A stretch of DNA of 64,000 nt. Origin: Falsochrobactrum shanghaiense. GTDB lineage: Bacteria; Pseudomonadota; Alphaproteobacteria; Rhizobiales; Rhizobiaceae. Location of the stretch: NCBI RefSeq assembly GCF_003149535.1, contig NZ_QGDB01000007.1, positions 1-64,000 on the forward strand, given 5' to 3'. Below are positions 43,342 to 51,437 of the stretch, piece by piece. The notes under the pieces were generated by a model, which worked only from the letters and a program-made list of their open reading frames with translations, made no database searches and was not told the DNA's origin. The position numbers and the translations under genes are program-made. Within the stretch, counting starts at the first letter, position 1. Every line of letters starts with the position of its first letter.

Positions 43342-44277
43342 ATGACGAACGAAACCTATTCCGCAGGCGACGAGCCGGTCCACACCTCCTCCCAGACCGA
43401 TCACACCCTCACCGAACTCCAGCTCTACGGCTGGCGCCCGTTCCAGGACGAACCCGATCCGAGGCCGCTGCCCGAGGGCAACACCGTCGCCGCCGCCGTC
43501 ACCGACATCTTCGACGCCCTCGTCGCGACGCTCGGCGACACCCGCTTAGAGCCCGACCTCGAAGAGCTGCTCTGGGGGACCGTCAATCTCTTCCACCGCG
43601 CCACCGGCCGGGTGGAGCGCGATCTCGACGACAACGAGCAGGCGCAGCGCCGGCTTCAGCGGGAACAGGACGGCAGCGAGGTCAAGTCGGTCGAACTCGA
43701 ACGCCTCACGGCCGAGGGGCAGACCCTGATCGAACGGCGCGCCAGCATGGAACTCTTCCGCGACCTCGCGGCCGAGGCTTTCGAGCACCACACCGGCAGT
43801 GCCTGGCGGCCGCGCAGCGGCTCGATGGTCAACCATCGCAACCTGACCGCCGCGATGATCGACAGCCGCGACTTCCTTGCCGCGAAGCGCCGGGCCGAGA
43901 CCGAGGTGATGCTGCCCGCCGGCCCGAAGGTTGCCGTGACTGGCGGCGCGGACTTCAACGATCACCGCCTGATCTGGGCGAAGCTCGATCAGGTCCATGC
44001 CAAGCACCCCGAGATGGTGCTGCTGCACGGCGGGTCGCCGAAGGGAGCCGAACTGATCGCTTCCCGTTGGGCAGATCACCGCAAGGTGCCCCAGGTCGCC
44101 TTCCGGCCCGACTGGACCAAGCACGCCAAGGCGGCGCCGTTCAAGCGAAACGATGCCATGCTGGACGTGCTGCCGGTCGGCGTCCTCGTCTTCCCCGGCA
44201 CCGGGATTCAGGAGAATCTCGCCGACAAGGCCCGCAAGCTCGGCATCCCGGTCATGAAGTTCGACGGCGGCGCGTAA
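43342..44277 (+). CDS. DUF2493/SLOG-family protein
   Basis: The 311-residue protein has a helical N-terminal half with a coiled-coil part (RDLDDNEQAQRRLQREQDG) and a C-terminal Rossmann-like DUF2493 domain: VAVTGGADFNDHRLIWAKLDQV, VLLHGGSPKGAELIASRWAD and DVLPVGVLVFPGTGIQENLADKA. SLOG relatives bind nucleotides or signalling ligands. The ATG at 43342 follows ACGAAGGA with suitable spacing; an in-frame start at 43198 would lie in the hairpin region. It is a common ICE gene of unknown role. Confidence 0.88.
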   Translation: MTNETYSAGDEPVHTSSQTDHTLTELQLYGWRPFQDEPDPRPLPEGNTVAAAVTDIFDALVATLGDTRLEPDLEELLWGTVNLFHRATGRVERDLDDNEQAQRRLQREQDGSEVKSVELERLTAEGQTLIERRASMELFRDLAAEAFEHHTGSAWRPRSGSMVNHRNLTAAMIDSRDFLAAKRRAETEVMLPAGPKVAVTGGADFNDHRLIWAKLDQVHAKHPEMVLLHGGSPKGAELIASRWADHRKVPQVAFRPDWTKHAKAAPFKRNDAMLDVLPVGVLVFPGTGIQENLADKARKLGIPVMKFDGGA

Positions 44278-44437
44278 GCGCCGCCGCCTGGCGGCTTTCG
44301 GCCGCCGATACTTGACAAGATGCAAGGCCGCGCCTTTGATGGAACATCCTTGCAGAACCGGCGAAGCAGCATAGTCGCAGGCGGAGCGCATCTCCCGGCA
44401 GCCTGTCGTGATCCCCAACCGTTCTCTGGAGGTTTCC

Positions 44438-44854
44438 ATGACGCTGATCCTGCTCGCCATCTCGCTCACCATCGCGGCCTGCGTGATCGCCTGGAATCTC
44501 GCGATCTATGCCTTGCCCGTCATGGCAGCCATCACGGCCGCGCAATATGCCTGGGGCGCGGGCGCCGGGGTCGTGATGTCCGGCCTCATGGCCATCGGCG
44601 CCGCCGTGCTCTCGATCGCGCTTGTGATCGTGACTCTTGGCTTCGCGAAGAACCCGGCCCTGCGGCTCATTGCGCTCGCTCTCTTCGCCGTGCCCGCCGT
44701 CATCGCCGGCTATGCCCTTGTCTATGGCATCACCAAGAACGCCATCGACTCGGGGCTGGTTCTCAACCTGTTCGGCGGCATGGGCGGTCTCGTCCTCGGC
44801 ATCTCGGCCATCGTCAATCTGAACGCCCTCGGCGAGTCGGTGTTCTCGCGCTGA
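44438..44854 (+). CDS. Small integral membrane protein
   Basis: The 138-residue protein has about four hydrophobic segments: MTLILLAISLTIAACVIAW, a GVVMSGLMAIGAAVLSIALV helix, LIALALFAVPAVIAGYALVY and LNLFGGMGGLVLGISAIVNL. Polar loops are short. No family is recognised. TCTGGAGG six bases before the ATG supports the start. It is followed by a 700-base stretch without a clear gene. Confidence 0.75.
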   Translation: MTLILLAISLTIAACVIAWNLAIYALPVMAAITAAQYAWGAGAGVVMSGLMAIGAAVLSIALVIVTLGFAKNPALRLIALALFAVPAVIAGYALVYGITKNAIDSGLVLNLFGGMGGLVLGISAIVNLNALGESVFSR

Positions 44855-45245
44855 AACGGCAGACGCGATCAGCCACTTCTGAGGAAGGCCGGCAGCTTGC
44901 GCCGCCGAGCCCCGGTCGTTTCGCCCAAGACGGAAAAGCAGTTCGTCGCAGCATGTCACCATCGCACCCGGTCTGCTTCTCGCGGCGCTTGAAATGGTCT
45001 GCGGTGCGAACCGTGGTCCCGTGCGGTCGATGCCCCGCTGCATCGGTCCACGTCGTTTCGTGGGGCCTTCGCGAACACCTTCCTTGTCCCTTCACGATGC
45101 TGAGGGACCGAGCCTTTGGCCGATGAAGCAGGGCGGCGCCATACCGGACCTGAGAACCCGATAGCCTGTCCGATCACATCGCGGATGACATGGCCTTCCG
45201 GCGGCGGACACGACGGTGACCGGCAAAGACGGTTGAAGGAGTGCC

Positions 45246-45362
45246 ATGCCGGTGGTCTCGGTTCGCATGGGGGCCTGCCTGGTCGCTGTCGCCAGCAAGG
45301 ACGATGGTTCTGCTGTGCGTCCCCGATCTGCTTTCGAAAGCACCATCCCTCCGCCTGACTGA
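45246..45362 (+). CDS. Possible 38-codon small ORF
   Basis: ATG at 45246 is preceded by GAAGGAG with 5 bases spacing and encodes MPVVSVRMGACLVAVASKDD and 18 more residues to TGA at 45360-45362. The good ribosome binding site is the only support. No similarity is recognised. Confidence 0.25.
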   Translation: MPVVSVRMGACLVAVASKDDGSAVRPRSAFESTIPPPD

Positions 45363-45493
45363 TCCCCTAAGTCCGTTCGGCTTCCACCAGCAACCCCCGC
45401 GGCTCCCAGCCGTGTTGCCGCGCAAACGCGGCTGCCCGCCCCACCTGGGGCCTTGGGGGCAAGCTGCAGCAAGGGCGGCAGTTGCAGGAGTCT

Positions 45494-45537
45494 TCCGACG
45501 GCCTTGGCCGGGTCTCGTCGGAGGGACGGTCCCTCCG
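45494..45537 (+). promoter_or_regulatory. ssb leader with two mutually exclusive hairpins
   Basis: TCCGACG (45494-45500) pairs with CGTCGGA (45516-45522). CGGAGGGAC (45519-45527) pairs with GTCCCTCCG (45529-45537). The two stems share CGGA (45519-45522) and cannot form together. The second stem ends at GAGGAG ahead of ssb. The arrangement looks like an attenuator or translational switch. Confidence 0.5.
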
Positions 45538-45557
45538 AGGAGCAACGGAGACCTACA

Positions 45558-45959
45558 ATGCAGAACATCGTCATCCTCGCCGGCAACATCGGCCAGGCCC
45601 CCGAAACCCGCACCACCCAGGGCGGCACCGGCATCACCCACTTCACCCTGGCCACCTCGCGCCCCCGCTATTCGGAAGGCCGCGTCCTGCGCGACGAGAA
45701 CGGCTATCGGGTCCAGGACACCGAATGGCACCGCATCACCTGCTTCAACGGCCTCGGCAAGACGGTCCAGCAGCATTGCGACAAGGGCATGAAGGTTCTG
45801 GTTCGCGGCCGCATCCACTACACGAAATGGACCGATGCCGCCGGGGTCGATCGCTACGGCTGCGAGATCATCGCCGAGACGGTCGATTTCCTGAGCCGGG
45901 CGAAGCAGACCCAGAACGACGACGGCAAGTTCATCGACGACGATGACATTCCGTTCTGA
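45558..45959 (+). CDS. ssb: Single-stranded DNA-binding protein
   Basis: The 133-residue SSB has the OB-fold pattern IVILAGNIGQAPETR, FTLATSRPRYSEG, TEWHRITCFNGLGKTVQQHCDKG and KVLVRGRIHYTKWTD. It ends in the acidic tail DDDDIPF used to recruit partner proteins. It is shorter than chromosomal SSB, as usual for plasmid and ICE copies, and would coat single-stranded DNA during transfer. The ATG at 45558 was chosen because the conserved domain starts there and CAACGGAG precedes it. A strong terminator follows. Confidence 0.94.
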   Translation: MQNIVILAGNIGQAPETRTTQGGTGITHFTLATSRPRYSEGRVLRDENGYRVQDTEWHRITCFNGLGKTVQQHCDKGMKVLVRGRIHYTKWTDAAGVDRYGCEIIAETVDFLSRAKQTQNDDGKFIDDDDIPF

Positions 45960-45973
45960 TCGGGAACCCGAGG

Positions 45974-45998
45974 CCCGGCGGCGCAAGCCGCCGGGTTT
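45974..45998 (+). terminator. Terminator after ssb
   Basis: CCCGGCGGC (45974-45982), a GCAA tetraloop, GCCGCCGGG (45987-45995) and then TTT, 14 bases after the ssb stop. The nine perfect pairs and GNRA loop make a very stable hairpin. Confidence 0.75.
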
Positions 45999-46132
45999 CC
46001 CTCCTGCTTCACCGGATCGCGCCCGCCGCTTCTGGCAAGGTCCGGCGACCGAATCAGACGGGCATGGACGGGAGCGTCGTCTCTCTATCCTTGATAATTG
46101 CACCTGAATTTCGGCTGGTGCTCACAGCGAGA

Positions 46133-46149
46133 ACGACTATTATAGTCGT
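46133..46149. promoter_or_regulatory. 17-base palindromic operator upstream of the XRE gene
   Basis: ACGACTAT-T-ATAGTCGT is a perfect palindrome (46133-46149), extended by AGAA/TTCT outside with one break. It lies 43 bases upstream of the ATG in the likely promoter. A small XRE-type repressor encoded next to it is the obvious ligand. Confidence 0.65.
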
Positions 46150-46180
46150 AGTTCTGGAGTGCGTGCGTATCCCGGTGGGA

Positions 46181-46200
46181 GGTGATCATGTATGATCACC
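46181..46200. promoter_or_regulatory. 20-base palindrome spanning the SD and start codon of the XRE gene
   Basis: GGTGATCAT (46181-46189) and ATGATCACC (46192-46200) are exact inverted repeats separated by GT. The left arm is part of a full GGAGGTGATC Shine-Dalgarno sequence and the right arm begins with the ATG. In RNA it would hide the start; in DNA it could be a second operator. Confidence 0.6.
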
Positions 46201-46443
46201 GCTCGCCAATCTCGGGCTGCGCGCGCGTTACTGGGATGGACACAGGAGACGCTCGCCGACAAGGCCCAGGTCGCATTGACCGCACTCAAACGCCTCGAAT
46301 CCCAAAGCGGGCTCGAGGTGTTCGAGTCCACCCGCGACCAGGTGCGCCGCGCTCTCGAAGCGGCCGGGATCGTTTTCTTGTCGACGGATAAGGGCGAGGG
46401 CGTGTTGCTGCAACACGATACGGTCAACACCGACAAACGGTGA
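46192..46443 (+). CDS. XRE-family transcriptional regulator
   Basis: The 83-residue protein is a minimal XRE HTH: SRAARALLGWTQETLADKAQVALTALKRLE, with the second helix-turn-helix about residues 17-38. The tail EAAGIVFLSTDKGEGVLLQ is common in small XRE proteins of alphaproteobacteria. Perfect palindromes upstream and over the start codon suggest autoregulation. Alternative ATG at 46188 is out of frame. In ICEs of this type such a protein may belong to the quorum- or damage-linked control of excision, which is not shown here. Confidence 0.85.
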   Translation: MITARQSRAARALLGWTQETLADKAQVALTALKRLESQSGLEVFESTRDQVRRALEAAGIVFLSTDKGEGVLLQHDTVNTDKR

Positions 46444-46536
46444 AACAGCGGCCAGCGTGATGTCAGGTTCTCGTCAAAAGGAATGGCTATCTTCCGCCGA
46501 AGATGGTTAACAAATACGTTACCCGAACGTGAGCGA

Positions 46537-46815
46537 ATGATGGGCCGCGCGACACAGACATATCTCGACACACCACCGTCCAGCCAGACGCTGACGTCTT
46601 ATGATCGCGAGCATATGAAACTCTACATGCGCCTTCTCGATGCCGAGCGTGATGGCGCCGATTGGCGCGAAGCTGTGCAGGTTCTCTTTGGCCTCGATCC
46701 AGAGTGCGATCCCGACCGCTGCCGCTCCATCCATGATACTCATCTCGCTCGCGCGCATTGGATGACCGAACACGGCTACCGCGAACTGGTCCGCGAAAGC
46801 CAGCGCAATTCCTGA
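46537..46815 (+). CDS. Small helical protein of the DUF2285 regulator neighbourhood
   Basis: The 92-residue protein (MMGRATQTYLDTPPSSQTLTS) contains the stretch YDREHMKLYMRLLDAERDGADWREAVQVLFGL followed by HLARAHWMTEHGYREL. This pattern recurs in small proteins encoded before the transcriptional-regulator/DUF2285 gene in many ICEs and may be DNA-binding. The ATG at 46537 begins the conserved part; a start at 46483 with an SD too close was not chosen. It precedes the broken regulator by 112 bases. Confidence 0.7.
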   Translation: MMGRATQTYLDTPPSSQTLTSYDREHMKLYMRLLDAERDGADWREAVQVLFGLDPECDPDRCRSIHDTHLARAHWMTEHGYRELVRESQRNS

Positions 46816-46927
46816 CGCGTGATGCGTGCCGCGCATCACCTGTTGACCATCGCCTGACTTCCTCAATTCAACGCGTGCGGGAATCCTGACCCTTCTCAAT
46901 TCGTTTGAGTAGACCCGGGAGGCCGCG

Positions 46928-47699
46928 ATGACCCCTGACGCATCGACTTGGCGTTCGTCGGCGCAATACGACCATCTGGATGAACTGACGGCATCCGATC
47001 TGGCCTGGGAATGGCTGCGCCGCAATGACGATTATGACGCAGATTTTGAAGCCTCAATTGCCGACCATGGAGACCCCCAACCGCTGACCGAACGGATCCG
47101 GCAGCGCTGGGGGTTGCGATTTCCCTGTCGATCCGCTGGTCCCGCCACCCGATGCGCCGGTCTTCTGGCTCCCAGCGGAGGACACAAGTGTGGTGGTGCT
47201 GACCGAAGCCCCTTCGGAACTTGACGACAGCACTGACGGCGCTCCGCCGAACTGGCGCCTCGACTTCTCGGTCGAGAACGCTGGCGCGGAGTTCCATGTC
47301 CCGCTTGGCAATGGGCGGAAGCTCCAGATCTTCGACGGCGCCATTATGGGGGACGCGATCGCGGTCGCCGTCGTCCCTCTCAGCCTCGCCGGTTTCGACC
47401 GGATCGAGGCCATTCAACGCTTCCTTTCGGCCCTGCATGGTCGCGCGATCCCGCCGGATACGCGCCTGACACGCCAGCAACGCGCGCGCCTCCGACGGAT
47501 GCTGCGGGCCTTCGATGGCCATCGGGCCGGCGCGACGCAGCAGGAGATCGCGCGGGTTCTTCTGAACACCGGCCGGCTTGAGCGGGACGAATGGCAGGCG
47601 TCCTCGGCCCGTCATGCCATCAAGGCACTCCTGCGCGACGCCCGTTCCATGGTCGCCGGCGGTTATCGGAAACTCCTGCGTCATCGCCGCCCACGATAA
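46928..47699 (+). pseudogene. Frameshifted transcriptional regulator (N-terminal regulator domain + DUF2285/RovC-type)
   Basis: The first frame (46928 on) gives MTPDASTWRSSAQYDHLDEL through QRWGLRFP, the N-terminal domain of ICE regulators. At 47126 an extra T shifts the frame. Skipping it gives RFP-VDPLVPPPDAPVFWLPAED, which continues without break into the DUF2285 part (NGRKLQIFDGAIMGDAIAV; RLTRQQRARLRRMLRAFDGHRAGATQQEIARVLL) to 47699. The intact protein would be about 256 residues. As written the second half could start only at GTG codons near 47190. Related proteins control ICE transfer genes, so loss would change regulation. Confidence 0.8.
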
Positions 47700-47838
47700 C
47701 GCGATCCTTTGCCCTGATGGTGGGCGATTTCGATACCCCCCAACTTCGCCCTGCAACTCGCCGCTCTTCCTGCGCCACCGTGGTCATTGCCCGCCGCTGA
47801 TCCGCAGCGGCCGCTTGCAACCCCACGGAGGCCCGATC

Positions 47839-48120
47839 ATGCCACATGAACCCGTCGTCCTGCCGCCGCGTTTTCTACGGACCAAGGAGGCCGCGACCTT
47901 TCTCAGCCTCTCGGCCCGGACCCTCGAAAAGCACCGCACCTACGGAACCGGGCCAGCCTATCGCAAGCTTGGCGGCCGTGTGGTCTATGCCATCGACGAT
48001 CTTGAGGCCTGGACCGAGCGCGGCGCGGTGACCTCCACCTCCGATCCGCGCGGCTCCGTGCTGCCCGCCAAGCGTCATGCGTTTCCGTCCGGCCCGCAGG
48101 CCGGTCGTTACGCCCGCTGA
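47839..48120 (+). CDS. AlpA/RdfS-like HTH excisionase
   Basis: The 93-residue protein has a MerR/AlpA-like HTH: PPRFLRTKEAATFLSLSARTLEKHRTYGTGP with AYRKLGGRVVYAIDDLEAWTERG, the usual excisionase fold. The ATG at 47839 follows CACGGAGG. The in-frame start at 47578 lies inside the regulator gene. RdfS-like proteins of rhizobial ICEs direct excision and activate the relaxase operon; here a serine recombinase would be the partner, so the exact role is inferred. Confidence 0.85.
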   Translation: MPHEPVVLPPRFLRTKEAATFLSLSARTLEKHRTYGTGPAYRKLGGRVVYAIDDLEAWTERGAVTSTSDPRGSVLPAKRHAFPSGPQAGRYAR

Positions 48121-48138
48121 TCGCAGCCGGTTCCCTTC

Positions 48139-49314
48139 ATGACGGTGCGACGCCGATCCCTTTCTGAGCGCGGGCAGCTCGACCTGTTCCGGGCGCTCCC
48201 CGGCGATTTCGCGCCACGAGACGCGCAGGATCTCATGGCCTATCCCTTCTTCTCCCTCGCCAAGTCGAAGCGCATCGCGCCCATCGACTTCGCCGCCGGC
48301 AATGTCTCCATCCGGGTCGAGGCTGTTCCCGATCACGGCATGGCCACGATCTGGGACGCCGATATTCTGATCTGGGCGGCGAGCCAGATCGTCGAAGCCC
48401 GCGACAGCGGCCTTCGCACCTCCCGGCTGATGGCCGCCACGCCCTACGAGATTCTCACCTATGTCGGGCGCGGCACCGGCTTGCGCGACTATCAGCGCCT
48501 GAAGGCGGCGCTCGACCGGCTGCAATCGACCACGATTTCCACCTCGATCCGCCAGCCGGTCGAAGGGCGCCGGCATCGCTTCTCCTGGATCAACGAATGG
48601 CAGGAACGCACCGACCATAGCGGCAGACCCGATGGCATCGAGATGATCGTGCCGGACTGGTTCTACCAGGCCGTCCTCGACGATGCGCTCGTGCTGACCA
48701 TCGACCGGACCTATTTCGATCTCACCGGCGGCCTCGACCGCTGGCTCTACCGCCTGGTGCGCAAGCACGGCGGCCGCCAGCGCGATGGCTGGCGGTTCGA
48801 TTTCCGTCACCTTCACCAGAAATCCGGCAGCCTGTCGCCGTTCAAGCGCTTCGCCTTCGAGTTGCGCGACATCATCCGGCGCCAGCCGCTGCCGGGCTAT
48901 TCGCTGTTTCTCGAGGCCGAGGTCGGCGGGCGAATGCTGCTGGCCTTCGAGCCGCTCGCGCCCTGTGGAAAACCTGTGGATGGCCTCGTGCTATCGGGAA
49001 CCCGGACTATCGTGCTATCGGGAACCGGAGGCTCGTGCTATCAGGAACCGAAACCGGGCTTAACACCCGGAACCCATTCAGGAAATCGCGCCCTTAACTT
49101 AGAGTCTAACAAAGAGTCTAACTTTGAAGAGCGCGCGCGCGATGTGGAAAACCTCATCCGCGACACCGCCAGAAGCCTTGGTAGAGCCGCTAAGAAGAGG
49201 GCATCCGACGCCCCGGCATCGCCTCGACCGGCATCTGATCGAGGCGCAACCGAGGCTCCTGAATCTGCAGAAAGACCCCGCCTGCCTCTCGATCTGCCGG
49301 GGGGGTGCAAATGA
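48139..49314 (+). CDS. repA: RepA replication initiator protein
   Basis: The 391-residue RepA (plasmid replication initiator RPA family) begins MTVRRRSLSERGQLDLFRAL and contains AYPFFSLAKSKRIAPIDF, ATIWDADILIWAASQIVEA, TPYEILTYVGRGTGLRDYQRLKAALDRLQST and LTGGLDRWLYRLVRKHGGR, the winged-helix segments of the family. The C-terminal coding part contains three iteron-like repeats. It would allow the excised ICE circle to replicate. It starts 18 bases after the excisionase gene, so both may be co-expressed on excision. Confidence 0.93.
   Translation: MTVRRRSLSERGQLDLFRALPGDFAPRDAQDLMAYPFFSLAKSKRIAPIDFAAGNVSIRVEAVPDHGMATIWDADILIWAASQIVEARDSGLRTSRLMAATPYEILTYVGRGTGLRDYQRLKAALDRLQSTTISTSIRQPVEGRRHRFSWINEWQERTDHSGRPDGIEMIVPDWFYQAVLDDALVLTIDRTYFDLTGGLDRWLYRLVRKHGGRQRDGWRFDFRHLHQKSGSLSPFKRFAFELRDIIRRQPLPGYSLFLEAEVGGRMLLAFEPLAPCGKPVDGLVLSGTRTIVLSGTGGSCYQEPKPGLTPGTHSGNRALNLESNKESNFEERARDVENLIRDTARSLGRAAKKRASDAPASPRPASDRGATEAPESAERPRLPLDLPGGCK
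48964..49122 (+). other. Iteron cluster and AT-rich repeats inside repA (candidate oriV)
   Basis: CGTGCTATCGGGAACC occurs at 48987-49002 and 49011-49026 and, with one change, at 49034-49049, spaced 24 and 23 bases. Two DnaA-box-like words (TGTGGAAAA, TGTGGATGG) lie just before at about 48964-48983. Two direct repeats AGAGTCTAAC (49101-49110; 49113-49122) in an AT-rich patch follow. Iterons, DnaA-like boxes and an AT-rich stretch in this order form a classical replication origin, here inside the repA reading frame. Confidence 0.7.
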
Positions 49315-49964
49315 TCATCGCGCTCCTCAACCAGAAGGGCGGTGTCGGCAAGACGACGCTGGCGCTGCATCTTGCCGGTGAACTGGCTCAGGGTGGCAAG
49401 CGCGTCACCCTGATCGACGCCGATCCGCAAGGCTCCGCCCTCGACTGGTCGCAACAACGCGCGCGTGAGGGCCTGCCACGCGCCTTCGGCACCGTTGGCC
49501 TGGCCCGCGACACGCTGCATCGCGAAGCGCCCGAACTCGCCCGCGATGTCGATCGCATCGTCATCGACGGGCCACCGCGCGTCGCCGGCCTCATGCGCTC
49601 CGCGCTGCTCGCCGCCGATCTCGTGCTGATCCCGGTGCAGCCATCGCCGTTCGACGGCTGGGCTTCGGCGGAGATGCTCGCCCTCCTGGCGGAGGCGCGC
49701 ATCTACCGGCCCCAGCTCGTTGCCCGCTTCGTGCTCAACCGCTGCGGTGCCCGCACCGTCATCGCCCGCGAGACCGCCGAGACGCTGGCGGACCACGATC
49801 CTCCCGTGCTCACCAGCGCCATCGGCCAGCGCGTCGTCTTCGCCGACGCCGCGCAGACCGGGCGGCTCGTCCGCGAGATCGGGCGCCGATCACCCGCCGC
49901 GCGCGAGATTGCCGCCCTGGCCGCCGAGATCGGCCTGCTGGGGATCGGGAGGGTATCGGCATGA
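49311..49964 (+). CDS. parA: ParA-family partition ATPase
   Basis: The 217-residue ParA has the deviant Walker A NQKGGVGKTT, VTLIDADPQGSALDW and VIDGPPRV, and lacks a long N-terminal HTH, as in ICE and small-plasmid ParA. It would segregate the element with ParB-type proteins, of which the ICE copy is interrupted. The ATG at 49311 was chosen; a GTG at 49305 adds two residues. Its end overlaps the methyltransferase gene by four bases and opens a chain of coupled genes. Confidence 0.92.
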   Translation: MIIALLNQKGGVGKTTLALHLAGELAQGGKRVTLIDADPQGSALDWSQQRAREGLPRAFGTVGLARDTLHREAPELARDVDRIVIDGPPRVAGLMRSALLAADLVLIPVQPSPFDGWASAEMLALLAEARIYRPQLVARFVLNRCGARTVIARETAETLADHDPPVLTSAIGQRVVFADAAQTGRLVREIGRRSPAAREIAALAAEIGLLGIGRVSA

Positions 49965-50704
49965 CGATCCTTACCGGCGACTGCCGCGAAGAAATGCCCT
50001 GGCACGCACCCTACGACATGATCATCGCCGATCCGCCCTATGGCGACACTTCGCTCGCCTGGGATCGGCGCGTCGAGGGCTGGGTCGTGCTGGCGCGCGC
50101 CGCCCTCAGGCCGACCGGCTCGCTCTGGGTCTTCGGCTCGCTGCGCAGCTTCATGGCGACCGCCGACCGCTTCACTGACGCCGGCTTGCGGATCGCGCAG
50201 GAGATCGTCTGGGAAAAGCAGAACGGCACCGGCTTTCATGCCGACCGCTTCAAGCGGGTGCATGAACTGGCCGTCCAGTTCTATCCCGCCGAGACCGCTT
50301 GGCGTGACATCTACAACGACGTCCAGACCACGCCCGACGCGACGGCCCGCACGGTGCGGCGCAAGCAGCGCCCGCCCCATACCGGCCAGATCGACGCCGG
50401 CCATTATGTCAGCCATGACGGCGGGCCGCGCCTCATGCGCTCGGTCATCTACCTGCGCAACTGCCACGGCCGCGCCATCCATCCGACCGAAAAGCCGTCG
50501 GCGCTCCTGGAGATCCTGATCCGCACGAGCTGCCCCGAAGGCGGCCTGGTCGGCGACTGGTTCGCCGGTTCCGGCGCGGCCGGGGAAGCCTGCCGGCTTT
50601 CCGGTCGGCGCTATCTCGGCTGCGAGATCGACCCCGACATGGCCGAGTGCGCGCGGGCGCGCATCGCCACCGTGCTGCCATTCCATGACGGAATTTCGTC
50701 ATGA
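49961..50704 (+). CDS. Orphan DNA methyltransferase (N4/N6 type)
   Basis: The 247-residue enzyme has the catalytic motif DPPY (residues 24-27) first and the SAM motif DWFAGSGAAGEAC late, the beta-class order, with HPTEKP between them. It methylates adenine N6 or cytosine N4 in a short DNA site; the specificity cannot be read. No restriction nuclease is nearby, so it is an orphan, probably protecting transferred DNA or marking it. Four-base overlaps with parA and the next gene place it in the transfer operon. Confidence 0.9.
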   Translation: MTILTGDCREEMPWHAPYDMIIADPPYGDTSLAWDRRVEGWVVLARAALRPTGSLWVFGSLRSFMATADRFTDAGLRIAQEIVWEKQNGTGFHADRFKRVHELAVQFYPAETAWRDIYNDVQTTPDATARTVRRKQRPPHTGQIDAGHYVSHDGGPRLMRSVIYLRNCHGRAIHPTEKPSALLEILIRTSCPEGGLVGDWFAGSGAAGEACRLSGRRYLGCEIDPDMAECARARIATVLPFHDGISS

Positions 50705-50955
50705 CGGCGCGCACCGAGAAGCGCTGCTTCGCTACGCGCCCGGCCGATCCCGATAGCTGGATCAAGGCCGGCGACGCGCCGCCAAAGCGCACGGATACCG
50801 CCGACGCCTATTCGGCGCGGCTGACCGTGGACATCACGCCGGCGCTGCGCGGCCGCATCAAGATCGCGGCCTTCCAGCGCGGCATCACCGTCGCCGACAT
50901 GCTGCGCGACCTGCTGGCGCGCGAGTTTCCCGACATAGGGGGAGACCGCCCATGA
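50701..50955 (+). CDS. Small RHH-like ICE protein
   Basis: The 84-residue protein has a basic N-terminus (TEKRCFATRPADPDSWIKAGD) and a C-terminal ribbon-helix-helix-like pattern (ARLTVDITPALRGRIKIAAFQRGITVADMLRDLL). In related ICEs it sits between the methyltransferase and DUF2840 genes and is sometimes called a partition or mobilization protein. Overlaps of four bases on both sides show coupling. DNA binding is inferred. Confidence 0.8.
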   Translation: MTARTEKRCFATRPADPDSWIKAGDAPPKRTDTADAYSARLTVDITPALRGRIKIAAFQRGITVADMLRDLLAREFPDIGGDRP

Positions 50956-51437
50956 TCGGCATCGACGCCCATGACGGCGATCTGACCCGCGCGGAACTGA
51001 CCTGGGTGGAAGGCAAGACCGAATACTGGATCAGATTCGGCCATGCGACTGGTGAGCAGATCCTCGATCGCAACCGGCGTGTTGTATTCTTCCATCCCGG
51101 CACGGTGTTTGCGTTCGTCCGCTGGGCGGCGAACGACCACGGCACGATCATTTCGCGCCTCGACATCCTGCGCGCGGTTGCGCCGGGCCAGTCCTATCAG
51201 ACGCTGCCCTTCGTCCGTCCAGGGGGCGAAATCCTGCTGAAGATCGAAGGCTGGCCGAAGGTCGAGGCTGTCCTTCGCCATGTCGACGGGATCGAGGCCA
51301 TAGGTGTCGATCCGGCCCAAGTCGATCCCGATCATTGGCGGCACGTCTCCCACTGGATAAACGCAGGCGAAGCGCCGCGTCCCTACACCGCGGAGCGTCA
51401 TCAGGCATGGCTCTGGCGGCGGGAGATCGCCCCATGA
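50952..51437 (+). CDS. DUF2840 domain protein
   Basis: The 161-residue protein matches DUF2840: ELTWVEGKTEYWIRFGHATGEQI, RRVVFFHPGTVFAFVRWAANDHGTI, LRAVAPGQSYQTLPFVRPGGEILL and HWRHVSHWINAG. Family function is unknown but it is a constant of the parA-to-traF segment in alphaproteobacterial ICEs. It is coupled to the genes on both sides by four-base overlaps. Confidence 0.9.
   Translation: MIGIDAHDGDLTRAELTWVEGKTEYWIRFGHATGEQILDRNRRVVFFHPGTVFAFVRWAANDHGTIISRLDILRAVAPGQSYQTLPFVRPGGEILLKIEGWPKVEAVLRHVDGIEAIGVDPAQVDPDHWRHVSHWINAGEAPRPYTAERHQAWLWRREIAP

Larger units (their letters stand above)
44855..45557. other. 700-base gene-poor region between the membrane protein and ssb
   Basis: No ORF here has convincing protein-like sequence on either strand apart from a 38-codon candidate at 45246. 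Visible structure includes a GCCGCG-CAAA-CGCGGC hairpin (45417-45432) and the ssb leader hairpins near 45494-45537. Composition is less biased by codon position than in flanking genes. It could hold regulatory RNA or a transfer/replication site; nothing is proven. Confidence 0.5.

Noticed and set aside
45092..45655. Minus-strand ORF of 187 codons upstream of ssb
   Set aside because: It runs antisense through the ssb start and leader, has low-complexity composition and no ribosome site.
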